Below are positions 36,020 through 48,800 of a stretch of 64,000 bases of DNA, piece after piece. The position numbers and the translations under genes were made by a program. This DNA is from Tubiluchus corallicola (Eukaryota > Priapulida > Priapulimorpha > Priapulimorphida > Tubiluchidae): the NCBI GenBank assembly GCA_030141605.1, contig JAQGDQ010000044.1:778001-842000 (forward strand). The letters are read 5' to 3'. The stretch's first letter is position 1. Each line of letters begins with the position of its first letter. The notes beneath the pieces were generated by a model. It saw nothing but the letters and a program-made list of their open reading frames with translations. It did no database searches and was not told the DNA's origin.

Positions 36020-36828
36020 GTTGCTTGTTGTTCACGAGCTGCAATAACATTCAACATAGGTGTAGTAGCAGCCTGAGTAATAGCCTAATATGTCGTTCGA
36101 GAAACCCAGTGAAATGATTTGCTTAACCTATAGTTGAATTTCATTTTGGGAAAGAAGACAAAGCTCAGCAAAGTAATCACTTATAATGCACTGATTTATA
36201 AAACTAAAATTTTCAAATTTTTCTTTTTCAATTTTATTTTAAAGTATTGCCTATATTATGACAGATCATAAGCTATTGCTGAACTGCACGTAATACATAG
36301 GAAAGATTTATGCAGAAGTGAAAAGCGGATACGAAGCAAACTTAAAACAGAAAATGATCAGTGAAGTGACATATAGCAGGCCAGCACGACCCATCATTGG
36401 TGCAAGTTCGATGAAAGCCAACGATGCTGAAGGACTCGTCTCCAGTAATCTCACCGTTCATAGTCAGCTTTTATGTTCATGTAAATTATTTCATTTTAAT
36501 GTGCGAATAAAAAATTGAATTGAATTGTACAATAGGAGTAGCTTAACCAACGATGAATTACGGATGTGGAAAAGTTACAAGTGAGAACATTAATATTATA
36601 GACGCAAATTAAATGAAATTAAAATGCATAACAATATGGTTACCAGCGTGTAATTAAGTGTAGCTTTTCCTCTTACAAATAAGGAAAATGCAAATAAAAT
36701 CGCAGTCTCACAAAAACTTTTTGTTAACACATTTCTTTATGAAAATTCTATATTAAGAAACAAGAGAACATTCAAAAAAACTGTTCACTTATTGAAGCCG
36801 AAGCGCATTGTGGGAATTTGTTTACAAG
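36020..36828. promoter_or_regulatory. bidirectional intergenic promoter region, MTA / SRPBCC-like gene
   Basis: The start codons of MTA (36019, minus) and the SRPBCC-like gene (36829, plus) face away from each other, 810 bp apart. Just upstream of the plus-strand ATG is AAGCGCATTGTGGGAATTTG (36801-36820). Its complement holds a CCCACAATGCGC core loosely similar to the Staf/ZNF143 type of promoter element. No TATA box is evident. At about 36500-36530 a CGAATAAAAAATTGAATTGA tail suggests a retroelement remnant. The promoter role is inferred from position only. Confidence 0.5.
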
Positions 36829-39326
36829 ATGGAGTAAGCGGTTACTATGTTTTTATCTCATCTATCCTGTTATAGATTTTTATTTTATAGCAAATAAATT
36901 GCATGACAGTTTGTTACTTTTTACACGTTTTATTGTTGCATGACCGTCAGTTTGTTATGAGCAACATTTTAAGAGTAAACAGACTGATTCGAATACACTT
37001 ACTATGACCTACAATACTGGTTTTGCTTTGGCTTGGAGTAGTACCGTACAATCGTAGCAGCAGTAATACTGCAAGCGTAAAGCCCTGAGCTTGTGTGTGA
37101 CACTAATAAGTATTTTATTTAATAATTGCACAACTTATTGTAGTTCAGTAGATGACTCTGGGTTAGGAGATCAGCTAAAAATTGTAAAGAATAATTGTCG
37201 TGGAAGCGCATGTGGTGATGCAGAGAATATCCACAAAACTGAAAACATGGTTGCTGTTGAGGAAAAAAATGATAACTGCGGAAAGCATTTCGAAAGCAAG
37301 AACAGTGAAGAGAAGAAAACCAGTGACATAAAAAGTCAACCAAAAGCAGAGAATATGAATGATGAAGAAGAGCATAAGAAGTCAAAAGTGGAACCAAAAG
37401 ATTGTGAGGATACAAAATCAGACAACTTGAAAGAAGCCACTGAGAATGACGAAGTACTATACGAAACGGCTGATGACAACGAAGTGCATTTGAAAAAATC
37501 ATGGAAGGAGGGATACTTGTATGTAATTTGCAGCTAAATTTCAGATAATGAAAATTTGTATACACCTTATATTTTATATAAACATTCACTTTCTTCATTT
37601 AGAAATTAGGGTTTTAATCAATATGCATATGTGGCTGCACTTTTTTTAAAGTCTACGTAGAACTCTGTCTTACCTTAACTTGAGTTGCCTGTGATATTCA
37701 TTAACGTCCACAAATCAGTGAAGTCACTCCAGTACTTTTTTATTGTGGTATCGAGTAACAGCACTTGTTTATTTTTACACACTACAAGAACTTCTGAACT
37801 AGTCAGTCCAGTTTGTACGGACCTGTCAGCCTCAAGATGCAGCAAATCTGGATATTTCTCAAAGGGTTAAAAAGCCTGTATGTTTCTTAAAAAAGCCCGG
37901 ACTCTTTGTACTCCAGATTTTTTTGACATCCACTTGTTAAAAAAGTGAAGCTACCACATCATAGATTATATTTAAGATCAATAATAACTTGGCCATTCCA
38001 AAATTTTTGAATCATAATATCCTGTTCAAAAAAATTGACTGGGCACTGATTGCAATAAAATGAGACAGTTTTTGGGTTCTTTTCATTGTGAAATGAGCTT
38101 ATTTAAGTTATTACAGGCTGCTCAGATGTGGCGGCATTCTAAACTACTTTGTGAAAGAAAAATTTGGTATTTTTTAGTTTTAATTAGTATAGCTGGTGGC
38201 CAAATTCTGCATAATGTGTACTGCATTTTTCTTTATTTTTTGATAATAGGTATTATATTAATTGTTTCAATGCAGCAGAGAAATTAGCTAAAACTTCATA
38301 GCGTAGTGCTGTGTATTTTGTTTAGCATGGACCAGTTTTCGCAAATTTTAATTTTTGCCTGTCAATTATCATTAAAAACAAAACTTAGTGGAATTTGCAG
38401 GGCTTGAAAAGATCTACAAAATGGTATAAAGTTTGTATGTTTAGCGCATTTTCAAAAAAAGTACAGTCAAAGAGTGGACATTTTTGCATAGTTACTAATG
38501 CCATATTTAATCAAGGTTGGTTTCACTACATTATGTGAAAAATTTGTGACTATTTTATAAACTGCAGCTCTAGACTCCTATGTAGAGCTTTTTGTATACT
38601 TGACGAGAACTTTCGACCAAGTAAACAACTGATACCTTTTCAGAAAAATGCCAAGTTGGAAGTTTGTTGTTCCCAGCTGTATTATTGTTGCTGTCATGGC
38701 CGTCCTCGCACAAATCGAGTTTCCAACACAACTAATCCTGCTGGAAAAAACAGTAGCACTACCTGCAACTATTGATGAGGTATTTAACATGGTTTCCGAT
38801 CTTGAAAAGTTGCCTGAGGTTTGTATCAATCTGTTAACTTTGTCAATCTGAAATAAACGTTTATTAATCGTAAAGGAGTTAATCAATTTACAAACATTAC
38901 ATTGCTTTATCTTGTATATGCCAAGCTGTTTGTTTTTGTGAACTCTCTTTCTAATGTCATGGTCTAGTTTTTATAAAAGGTTTAAGGTTTACATTAATGC
39001 TCTTGATAATAAAAAGCTCTATGAAACTACTTATACTGGTAGCATAGTTCTAATGGAATATCATAGACTTTAAGGATTATCATAGACTCACTGATTGTTT
39101 GTTTAAAAGCTACTGTAATGCTTGTATCACGCAAGACTCTTGCATTATTTGAGTGTAACATTTACAATAACACCTGCGTCATGTTGAATATTTTATTCTT
39201 CCGGTGGCTGCCACATTTACGACCTTACAGATTTTTTGTGGCAGTCTCCTTGACATGTCGTTACATTGTATACGTAATATTTTACATCGAATATTGTAAA
39301 AATAAATTGTCTACTATTACTACTAT

Positions 39327-39413
<87 letters not shown>

Positions 39414-41356
39414 CACTACCACTACCACTACCACTACCACTACTACTAATGTGATGTAGAATTACTTATATAACCACTTTCCAAGAAACTGACAGTTTAA
39501 TGTGCTATATTTCTATTTTAGTGGATGCCTGAAGCTGGAATGGTAATAGCGCAAGATAGCCTACCCATAGGCAAAGAAAAAACGTATAGTATCATTACTT
39601 CGGCACCAATCGGACGTACGTTGTGATTGTTTGCATTAAATTTTCATGGGTCACTTGACCACTTTTTAGTTTATTTTCATATATTCACTAATAGTAGTTA
39701 CATAACTCTTTTCAGCAAGGTGTTAAAATTTAGTATGACATTTTCTCATTGAAATATAGCAAGTCCTCACTTAACATCAGGAATTGATTTAGTAAAGTAT
39801 ATAGTATCAACAAAATTGTTGTCAAGTGAAGCCATACTGTCAGGGGAATTAGTATTAATACATGGAAGATTGGATGTGTATAAGTCTTGATAGTTTGTGA
39901 GCTTCATTACTTACATTTACACAGACTATTTCTGGAATACTAATTGCAGTAACTGGCGATTACCCCATTTGAATAAAATTTGGGTTATTTTGTGGCAGTT
40001 TCTTGTAGCGCAGTGTAATAAATTATTGACTTGAATTTCAAGAATAGTTTATAATTTAGGTATTACTGTTGTAGATTCCTTTGTTGTGCACTGTTCACTT
40101 ATGATGTTTTATCTTTTCCTCAGCCTAAAATGCAAACAAGATGACTGTAGCCTATACATATACCCTAAAAGGCAATGCCTTCTTTATGCGACAGTTTCAT
40201 CATGCATCATCATATCATTTGTAAGAGGGGGGGGAAGCATCCGCCGCCCTCCCAGAAGAGAACTCCCAAGTACAGAACATTTGTAGTTCCTAGTCACATG
40301 AAAAACCAAATTAGGTGCACTCTGCAAGCAGCTAGATTTTAACTGTGTTCCCCTGCATGATTTTGCATTTTAGCTGATTGAGTTTGCCAAAAGTATCTTG
40401 GCACTCTAAGTAACAAAGCTGGCAGCCAAGTGTGTTGCGTGAATCAGCAACCAACAGTTCGCATGCTTAAACAGTATTTCTGTTATTAGAACATCAAAAC
40501 CTAAGATGATAATTTTAATCCCTAGATGTTTCTTTGTAAGTGTAAATATGTGCTGTGCCTCGAGTTCTTTTCTAAGTAGTGTGAAATGGGAATTACTTGC
40601 TATTCAAACTGAGGATTTTCCTTTGTTAAAACCAAATTACAACCATCGAATTTTCAAGAACTTGAGTCTGAAATTATTAACTATATGTTTTTTTAATGCA
40701 GCTGGTTTTCGTTCCTATGCAAAAATCAGAAAGTTTAAAGCACTTGAGCATATCGAGTACGTTATAGAGTCACTGATTTTTCCTCGTCGAATCACTTTTG
40801 ATTTCAACACTGAAAAAGATTCAACCCTTAAAAGAAACCTGACCCGATTAACAGTAAAGATGGATGTCGGAAAGATGAGCTATCTTTATCGGGTGAGTGT
40901 ACGCATTGATGGTACATGTTAGTAGTTTTCCTTTCGTCTCCTAGAATTATATTTTTTTATGTTTTAATGCAGTTGCCACTCTACAAGCCAAGATCCTGGA
41001 CTCACCTGCTGTGCTGATGGTTGTGGCTGGACTGAAACATAGCTCATTGTCTAGGATAATCTTCTGATGTGAGACACTAAAGTGGCAAATGTATCTTTTC
41101 TCAGATTCACCTACAATCTTCTTTAAACTGCCAGCATTCTAAAGACTGATGACAATGTGGCAAGTTAAACTTCCCAGAAGCTGTATTCTAGTGATCACCC
41201 AGCCATTTGCTAACCAGGTCTAGCAGTACTTACCTTGCAATCGTTGTATTAATTTTGCAACTTTTTTTATAGTACACTATTCATCCCTGCCTGTCATTTG
41301 TTGCTGGTAATTCAGTGCGTAATGGATTATTCCGATTACTGTGGACATTTCAATGA
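36829..41356 (+). CDS. uncharacterised membrane-anchored SRPBCC-like protein (6 exons, 307 aa)
   Basis: Coding exons: 36829-36833, 37144-37518, 38644-38818, 39522-39615, 40702-40892, 41273-41356. All have GT-AG borders and consistent phase, giving 924 nt with the stop. The first exon codes only for MD plus part of a codon. Residues 3-125 are very hydrophilic and acidic (starts MDSVDDSGLGDQ). One membrane segment lies at about 134-153 (FVVPSCIIVAVMAVLA). From about 160 on, the pattern fits an SRPBCC/polyketide-cyclase fold: PATIDEVFNMVSDLEKLPEW, then IGKEKTYSI, HIEYVIE, ITFDFN, and a final helix. Such domains bind hydrophobic ligands, but the ligand here is unknown. An alternative last exon at about 40972 (LPLYKPRSWT then stop) is also phase-compatible but less like the fold. 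The function is inference; the gene structure is well supported. Confidence 0.72.
39300..39450. repeat. ACT trinucleotide microsatellite after a retroelement-like 3' end
   Basis: About 145 bp of ACT triplets grading into ACC, preceded by AAAATAAATTGTCTACTATT. This is the layout of a plus-strand LINE or SINE 3' tail. It lies in intron 3 of the SRPBCC-like gene, about 70 bp before its exon 4. Confidence 0.9.
39767..39860. mobile_element. solo end of the Tigger-like family seen at 31.9 kb
   Basis: TAGCAAGTCCTCACTTAACA at about 39767 matches the CAGCAAGTCTTCACTTAACG end at 31942, and further similarity follows up to about 39860. I do not see a matching inverted partner nearby. Probably a decayed, truncated copy. 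Confidence 0.5.
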
Positions 41357-41663
41357 CAACTGGAGGACGGGGAAGGTGGAGACTATGTGCAAGAAGACAT
41401 CTTTCTTGCTCAAAAGCAATAGACGTGCTGCATTGAATCATTGTTATAATACAAAATCCAGTATCATGGTTTTCAAGTGACTTCTCACAATATTTCAAAA
41501 CAAGAATTGTTTGCTTTATCCAAATTTTTATCAGATTGGAAATATAGGCAGCTTAAATGGGCAGAGCTTTAAGAAATCTGATAAAGTGCAGTACAACACG
41601 AAAATATGAACTGCTTATAACCGCTCAACTGCAAAATAACGCAGTTCTTTGAGATTACATCTC

Positions 41664-42052
41664 CACTGATGCAGAACTGGGATGATTCACTTAACCGGTT
41701 AATTTTTTATCGGTTAACCGATTAATCGGATCTAGGCAAAATCGGAGACCTTCTATAATTTGCTGACTGGATCAGTGGATAATCAAATAAACAAGAAATT
41801 TACAATGCAAACATATATCAGGAATATGTTCAAATAAGAGTGAAACTTTTATACATAGGAAGTGAAAAGTGTGTTTGTAAGGATGCCAAGCATTGTTTAA
41901 CTAAGTGCAACACTTTCCTACATAGAAATGAAAAGTCTCTACAGTAAGGATGTGGTTAAGGTTCAAATTATTTATCATTTATATATAAAGATCGGTCAAC
42001 CGGTTAAAAAAATTTACCGATTAATTTCCATTAACCCAGCACTGCACTGATG
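41664..42052. mobile_element. hAT-type MITE downstream of the SRPBCC-like gene, 8-bp target duplication
   Basis: The element spans 41672-42044 (373 bp). The left end is CAGAACTGGGATGATTCACT and the reverse complement of the right end is CAGTGCTGGGTTAATGGAAA. CACTGATG flanks both sides perfectly (41664-41671 and 42045-42052). The subterminal parts are rich in CGGTTAACCGATTAATCGG-type palindromes. No coding capacity. Confidence 0.92.
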
Positions 42053-42059
42053 TCTGAAG

Positions 42060-44100
42060 TCCAACAAAATCAAATGGGGATGTACTTTAGTTAAACAATG
42101 TCGTTTTGTGAAAGTACGTTGTCAGTGGGAATTGTCCATGTGATAAGGCTAATACTAGTCAGTTCGAAGCCTTGATTCAGTCTCAATGACTCTTGATCAT
42201 TTATATATCATGCACTCAATTATAGCTTACATAATTCAGGTTATACTAGCACTTTTTACCATATGTCAATATGCTAACTTTGCACTACTGACAAAAACTA
42301 GTTTAAAGCTAAAAATTTAAATCTTAGCATTCATTGGAATATGCTTATCTCTTATCAGTACCCTGAGACATTCATAGTGTCTATACTGTAGTTTGTTAAA
42401 TCATTCATAATCTAGAAAGCTATTACAGTAAGAACATTAATTCTGTTTTGATAGGAAAATAAAATTCTGCAAAAGACTGTGATGAATCTAGTTCATTTAA
42501 ATGAATCTCAAACGTATATAATGCCTATATGAACTATGCGTTTTTATTTATGTTTTAGAATAGTGTATGTATTGTAACTTGAATGTAGTATGTAGCTTAG
42601 AAGTATGTGTCACTTCACATTATTTACAATTCCGTCCATTGCAATATGCCTGTTCAGCACACTATTTTTAAATAGGAAGCAATGCTGATGATATTATCCA
42701 GTAAGTTGAATATGTTACTTGTTATTAGATAGTTGCATAAACTGTGGAAAGCTAAAAAATCACTTCAAATAAAATGAAGTCCCAAGTGCATTTGAATAAA
42801 TTATGTGCATTATAAATTATTATTATTACTAACATAAATAAAATTGCATTCCTAATGCAGGTTGTGTGGAATACATTGTGCCTTATTTATATTGTGATTT
42901 ACTTTCTGCTATAGTTTGCTCATGGTGTTACACTTTTTTCTATTTCTGTACTAATATTTTGCACTTTATTGAGCAGTTGCAACAAAGCCCGACTTTATGT
43001 ATTAAGGTTGTTATCATAATATGCAGTTTAATAATGCACGTTACCTTATTATCAGTTTAATAATGCACGTTTATGACAATAATTGTAACACATTAACTTT
43101 TATATGCAATAGAAGTATGGGGCAGACATAAAAATACCAAAATTGAAGTGAAATCAGATGTTCCAAACTTACTGTTAGGCCCTACATGACATATAGTTTG
43201 TATTATTGTTGAAAATGCAGTGCTTGTAAGAGTGAGTTTCCAAATGTTTCACAGTCATTCTCACTAGTAATTACAACCTTTTATTGGGTATAGTCTATTG
43301 TTTTTGTGCAATGAGGTGGCTGTTACATAATATTATTTTCTTTACATGCATTTGTTCAAATAGTTACTTTTACACTGTTTTTGAATTTGTCGGGGAAGCT
43401 GTGTAGCAAATGAGCATTGAGGGACCAACACTATTTGTGAGACAGTCTGCCTTACCTATTTTTGGATCATTCCACTTTATGCTAGATAATGGTTTGTTCA
43501 TTCACCAATTTAACTTTTGTGTGAATAAATTTTTGCAATTTGCGCACAAATTTTGATTTTGATTTGACTTAATTCATTCCAGGTAACTTTTTCCAAATCG
43601 TAGTGTTTCAGAAACCACTAGTTTTGTTGGGTAAAGCGGGCCTATTTCTTATTCTATTTGATAACCCTAACCTTTAACTTCATCAAATTAAAGTTTGGTG
43701 TTTGATTATAAATATTAGGTTCTGTTATCGAGTCTCCAATACAAACAATACCCCTGTCAGGTATTAATGTGTGATTAATTTAAAATCTGTAGCTCTACTC
43801 CATGCAATTAAATAAAACTAAAATTTAAATGGTCTTTAACTCTATATACACTAAGATCAGTAGTTTAACGATTAATATAAAGTGTGATAGTCTCAGTACA
43901 TAGCAAATTTTTTCACTGGAATTTTATTTTTTCACAATCCAAAGCAAAAATTTGCAGTAACCGATTTAATAAAATGAGTAAATTCAATACTCGTGTAAAA
44001 ATAAATTTTTGCATAATTTCAACAGGTGTTAATCTATCTACATCACAATTAAATATCAAATTTGCTATAAAAATAAATTTCAGGAATCTACAGCATGTAT
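42060..44100. other. intergenic DNA between convergent genes
   Basis: No gene recognised. A 27-bp period tandem pair (unit AGTTTAATAATGCACGTT) is at about 43024-43070. The 3' UTRs of the two convergent genes may extend into this space. Confidence 0.55.
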
Positions 44101-44153
44101 GATAGGTCATCATCCCACTTTAAAACATCACACCCCACTCAAGTATCCATTCC

Positions 44154-44672
44154 AAATCTAAAACCAATTCGTATTTGACTAAAACACCATTAGTTTGAAA
44201 ACTGATCTAATTGTTGATATGAGCAAACCTTTGGTTCCCAACTGGAATGCAAAATGTGCCATAATTGAACATACGGTAATGTCCAACCCCCTTTTGCTGC
44301 TTATTTAAGAACGATTTGTCTTATTAATAGTGAAGTTACTACACAAAATCAAGTAAAAAATAGCAATAAAAGAAAAGATGCTTAAAAAACAGGCAATGAT
44401 ATGTTAAACGTCTAGTAATCAGTTTCTTATAACACTAAATCTAAAACCATTTGGTATTTAACTAAAACATTAGTATGAATGCTAATTGTTGATATGAGCA
44501 AAGCTTTCGTTTCCAACTGGCATGCAAGATGTGTTGTACAATAACTGAACACGGTAATCTCGATTCCTTTTAACAAAAATGAAGTTCAATACAATCAAGT
44601 AAAAAGTAGCAAACAAAACAAAAAGCATTAAAAAACAGGGAATGGTGTGTCAAACACAGTAAATAGTAAATT
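44154..44672. repeat. diverged direct duplication, period about 283 bp, at the 3' side of PBLD
   Basis: Copy 1 begins AAATCTAAAACCAATTCGTA near 44155. Copy 2 begins AAATCTAAAACCATTTGGTA near 44437. Later shared blocks include ATTGTTGATATGAGCAAA, ATCAAGTAAAAA and AAAAACAGG. The copies differ by many substitutions and indels. The segment probably falls in the PBLD 3' UTR or just beyond. Confidence 0.85.
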
Positions 44673-44803
44673 ATCGAGCTAGCATTCTTAAAGCAAAAGA
44701 CGTAAATCGGTTTGTTTATAGTGAACAGAACCTTGCACATGTCTGTCTTTGAGTACCATACATCAACTTTCTTTCTGAAGAACAGAAGTAAATCGTCTCA
44801 AGT

Positions 44804-45815
44804 CTAGATACCAGGCACATTCATCCTGCCTTCCACGACTATAACTGCTTGTCCTGACACAGCCACCCTCCCATCTCCTTTCACATCTATTGCCAAGTCT
44901 CCGCCACGTTTTGAACACTGGCGAGCTGAAAAAAAAACAAGCTGGTGTTAAATACTACGATTCTTTATTCGTCTGATAACCTGACAATTCTAGTTTCCCA
45001 ACTTTGCTTGAATGACTGTTGTTGCTGGTCATTGCTATTTACTTAGCTAATTACGGTTGCTAATTTTCCAATTTTTGCAAAGTTAGTAGAATGTTTTTGA
45101 CTGACAATAATGCAAAAATGATAAGTCTGTTGCACTAAAATCGCATAAAACGAAAAAATTATTTGAGTAATTTGTATATGACTTGAGATGTTAACTGAAT
45201 GCTATTGAACTCTAAAAGGACATCAACAATCACAAATATAAGTGTGCCCATGCAAGTCTTGTTTGCTAAATGGTATACACACAACATGCCATCTGCATTA
45301 AATACACAAAGTGCTATTAAATCCAAATAAGAAGTTGTTAGTTTGACTGCTGGTAGGTTTTTCTTTTAGGCGGTGAATGTCAGATACAAGTTTACAACAA
45401 AGCACAAAAACCTGTGAAAATATCTGATAATTTAAAAAACTGATTTTAAAATTAGTTATAAAATGATAACATTGTCGCACGAAAGTAGAAGTAAGTCTAC
45501 TTAGAAATATGAGTTTTTTTTACTAAATTATGGATGTTTCGATATCCCACAATAAGGGAATTAATTAGAAAACTAAGCTAGTTAACAGTCTAATTTAATA
45601 ATCTAATAGATACACTACTATGTTCACGTGCTAACCATTAATGAAAGATTTTATTCCTATAACTAAGTACAGTTCTATGTATACTATAGTAACTAAGTAT
45701 AGTAACTGGATGATGCTCGAAAATAAGAAATTCTGTGATGACGAAATTTACCTGCATAATAGGAGAAATGAGTTCTAATATTTTAAAGTATGGGGTTAGT
45801 GCTATACTCATATAT

Positions 45816-45847
<32 letters not shown>

Positions 45848-48800
45848 CACAGATATGACTAAAAGCCAGTCTAAATAAATACTATAGTTATGTTAACACA
45901 CAATATTTACACAATAACATTTTCACTGGTATCTCCCAATCAAAAAATAAGCTTAGCTTCATAAAGTGGCACTGAATACATGGAATCCTCAACACTGAAT
46001 CAGACAGCCGTTTCATAAGAAAACGTTTTCTATTTTCATATGTAACTGCATCATGCTATCATTCCGATATTATGTGCTTTGTACAGTCATGACAACATAA
46101 GTATTCACAATACTTTAAGTACCACGCAAATGTTGCTTATCAAGGCATTTCGACCAATAAGGTGCCAACACAGTGTGTGCAGAACCAGTCACTGGATCCT
46201 CCGGAATCCCGTTCCAAGGTGTAAAGAAGCGTGAAAAGAAGTCATAACCATCATCGCTGTCATCTCCTTGAAGTGAAATAATTACGCCACGTATCACGCC
46301 AGTCGAGTCTGATGCCACCATCTTATCAATCTGAGGATTTAGCGACTCCAGATCATTTCTAAATAAATAAACATATTTTTCAGACAGGAATACAAAAAAA
46401 CTCACGCAAAATTTTATTTATACCCTGCTTGCAATCAGCAAGCGACGATGTACAGCCACTGGTATCAGTTAATTTTAAAACAACAATAGCGACAACCGAC
46501 TAACACAGAAATCTTTGACAAGGATGATAAATCTTTTATTCAACAAATTGTAATACAATAATACACAAAGAGTGCCTCTTTTTGCAGGCAGACGTTTAAT
46601 AAAGTTTACAGCATAATACAGTGAAATCTTATTTGTTAGCACATTAAAAATAAATAACAATCCATATTAAACTAACTTCATTATGGGTCCAACATATTTT
46701 ATATTACATCGCTTCCCATAGCCTCATAGAAGCATTATTTCCCAACTGAAAACAAAGTGGGCTATTCCTTTACCTTACTACACGACAAATCTTCATCTTG
46801 AGAATAACACAATTTAACAGTTTAATCATTTTGTTATTCGAGCAACACAATAAATTGCTATTATAGAGATCTGCAGTTTCTCGAAATAAAAGCATCTTTA
46901 ATTAAACAAATGAAAGCATCAAAAATTATTGTCTCTTTTACATACAACACAATTGAACACAGTTCTTTATCTCCAATAAAGTACCACTACAAATGTGTAG
47001 TAAATGGCAAATTTAACATCAAAATCTGTCGTTTGAAACTAAGGACAAGCACAATCGCTCGCCCACTAATGATAACTCTCTTAACAATAAAGATTCTCTA
47101 TTATTATACTGTTCAGAACGTTCAGAGCAAAGTTGCCCCACATTTTACAAATAGTGCACCTCTACTATATTTAGAAACACAAAAGTTTTACTTACATGTA
47201 TCGAGTGATTAGCCCCAAAGACTACTTGCAAGTAATTTGAAATAGAAGGGCTACATAATAAGCCAAAAAATATTAATGTCTAACAGCAGTATAAATGAAC
47301 GACTAATTTTCAAGCTTTTTTTACATCTAGTCCTTTAATTCAAGCCACCTAGCCCATCATGTCAAAAATTTTACATCATTACATCGAAATTTTTACCGCT
47401 ACACTGAAAATAATGAATCATGTGTAGATTTTTTTATTATTTGATTGGAATGGCCCCAACACCTGGGTACAGAAAAACCTACTTTTTTGTGACTAATTAA
47501 CAGGATTAGCTTCTAATGATGTAATCCCTAGAAAAGAGCTGAAAAACTCCTGGAACACCCCAAATTAACTAGTCAACTAACAGGAGCATCTAGATGCCGT
47601 AACAGCTTAGAAATGACTACCCATCGTGCAAATGTGTTATAAGCATAGAATTCCTGACATCACAGAATATGGCAGTGACTCATATTTCTGCAACTAAAGG
47701 TAACAAATCCAATGTGCTATACTCCCAAGTCTTACAGTATACTATATGTGATCCTTTCAACATTGAACCGTACCAATGGTAAATATAATGATCTTACGAG
47801 AACAAAAGAGTACATACAGTACCTTGTCAAGTTACTATCGAGAACTATCAGTAGTTTCTTGGTCGTTGGTGAATACTGCACATCTTTTACAGGCAGATTG
47901 CCTACACAAACCTGCAAGATTAAAATTAACTTTCACTTGGCATCAGTAAATTCAAATAAAAACACAAAGTGAAATTGTCGAAATTCTACTATTGAATTCA
48001 TTTTATTGTTTAAAGTGGTAGCAGTTATTTTTTAAATTACCTTTACTGTGTGTGAGATGGGAAATTATAATGACAATTACTCCTTCTTTTTTCTTACAAT
48101 AAGATCTTAGCCTGTGACATTAAATAAATATATGCAGTTAATTACAGCGATACTATGTACAGTGAATAGTGATTGTATTTTCTTCATTTACAGTCATACT
48201 AAACCTCGCTATAACATAAGGTTTTACAGCTTAAAATCCTACCCCATTTACGAATATTCAATTTACTTTATTATAAACTTACTGTAAAACTTGTTTCTTT
48301 TGATTTTTTATTAAATGGCTGTTAGCGGTATTAAATTCGAAGAACCGCCATTTTTGTTGCGTGAGACGAATGGCGTTATGAGTAAAGTCACAAAGTCACC
48401 AAAGATTGGCAAACAAACATCGGTAACCGAAGACGCTTTCTGTACCTCGTATGTCATTTTAGCTCACTGGTGCCAAACAAGCGAAACACTGCAATTTTTA
48501 CGGTAATGCACGCGTTCGAAATTTGCAAGAAAAAGGTAACTTATTTAATTTATCTCTTTTTTGTTTAATAACAACTATGAATACTTTATGTAATCATAAT
48601 AATGTGTTAAGGAAACTTCAGTGTCTGTTGGGGTTATACAGGCCTTTAAAAAATTGAAATGTTTGATACTTAGGCCCTTATACAAGTCAACTAAAGTTTC
48701 AAAGTTGTGGAACTACGAACAACGAATGTAGCATTAGCACAAATTATGCAAATTTAAGTTAAAAATCTTGAAAAATCAACATGCTGTGTTTGTTTTCCAA

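Noticed and set aside
37119-37598. 159-residue minus-strand frame opposite exon 2 of the SRPBCC-like gene
   Set aside because: Shadow of the acidic coding exon on the other strand.
39118-39459. Frame with poly-threonine
   Set aside because: Produced by the ACT microsatellite in an intron.
40972-41016. Alternative last exon of the SRPBCC-like gene (LPLYKPRSWTHLLC then stop)
   Set aside because: It is in phase, but its composition does not continue the domain, while the exon at 41273 does. Kept only as a possible alternative splice form.
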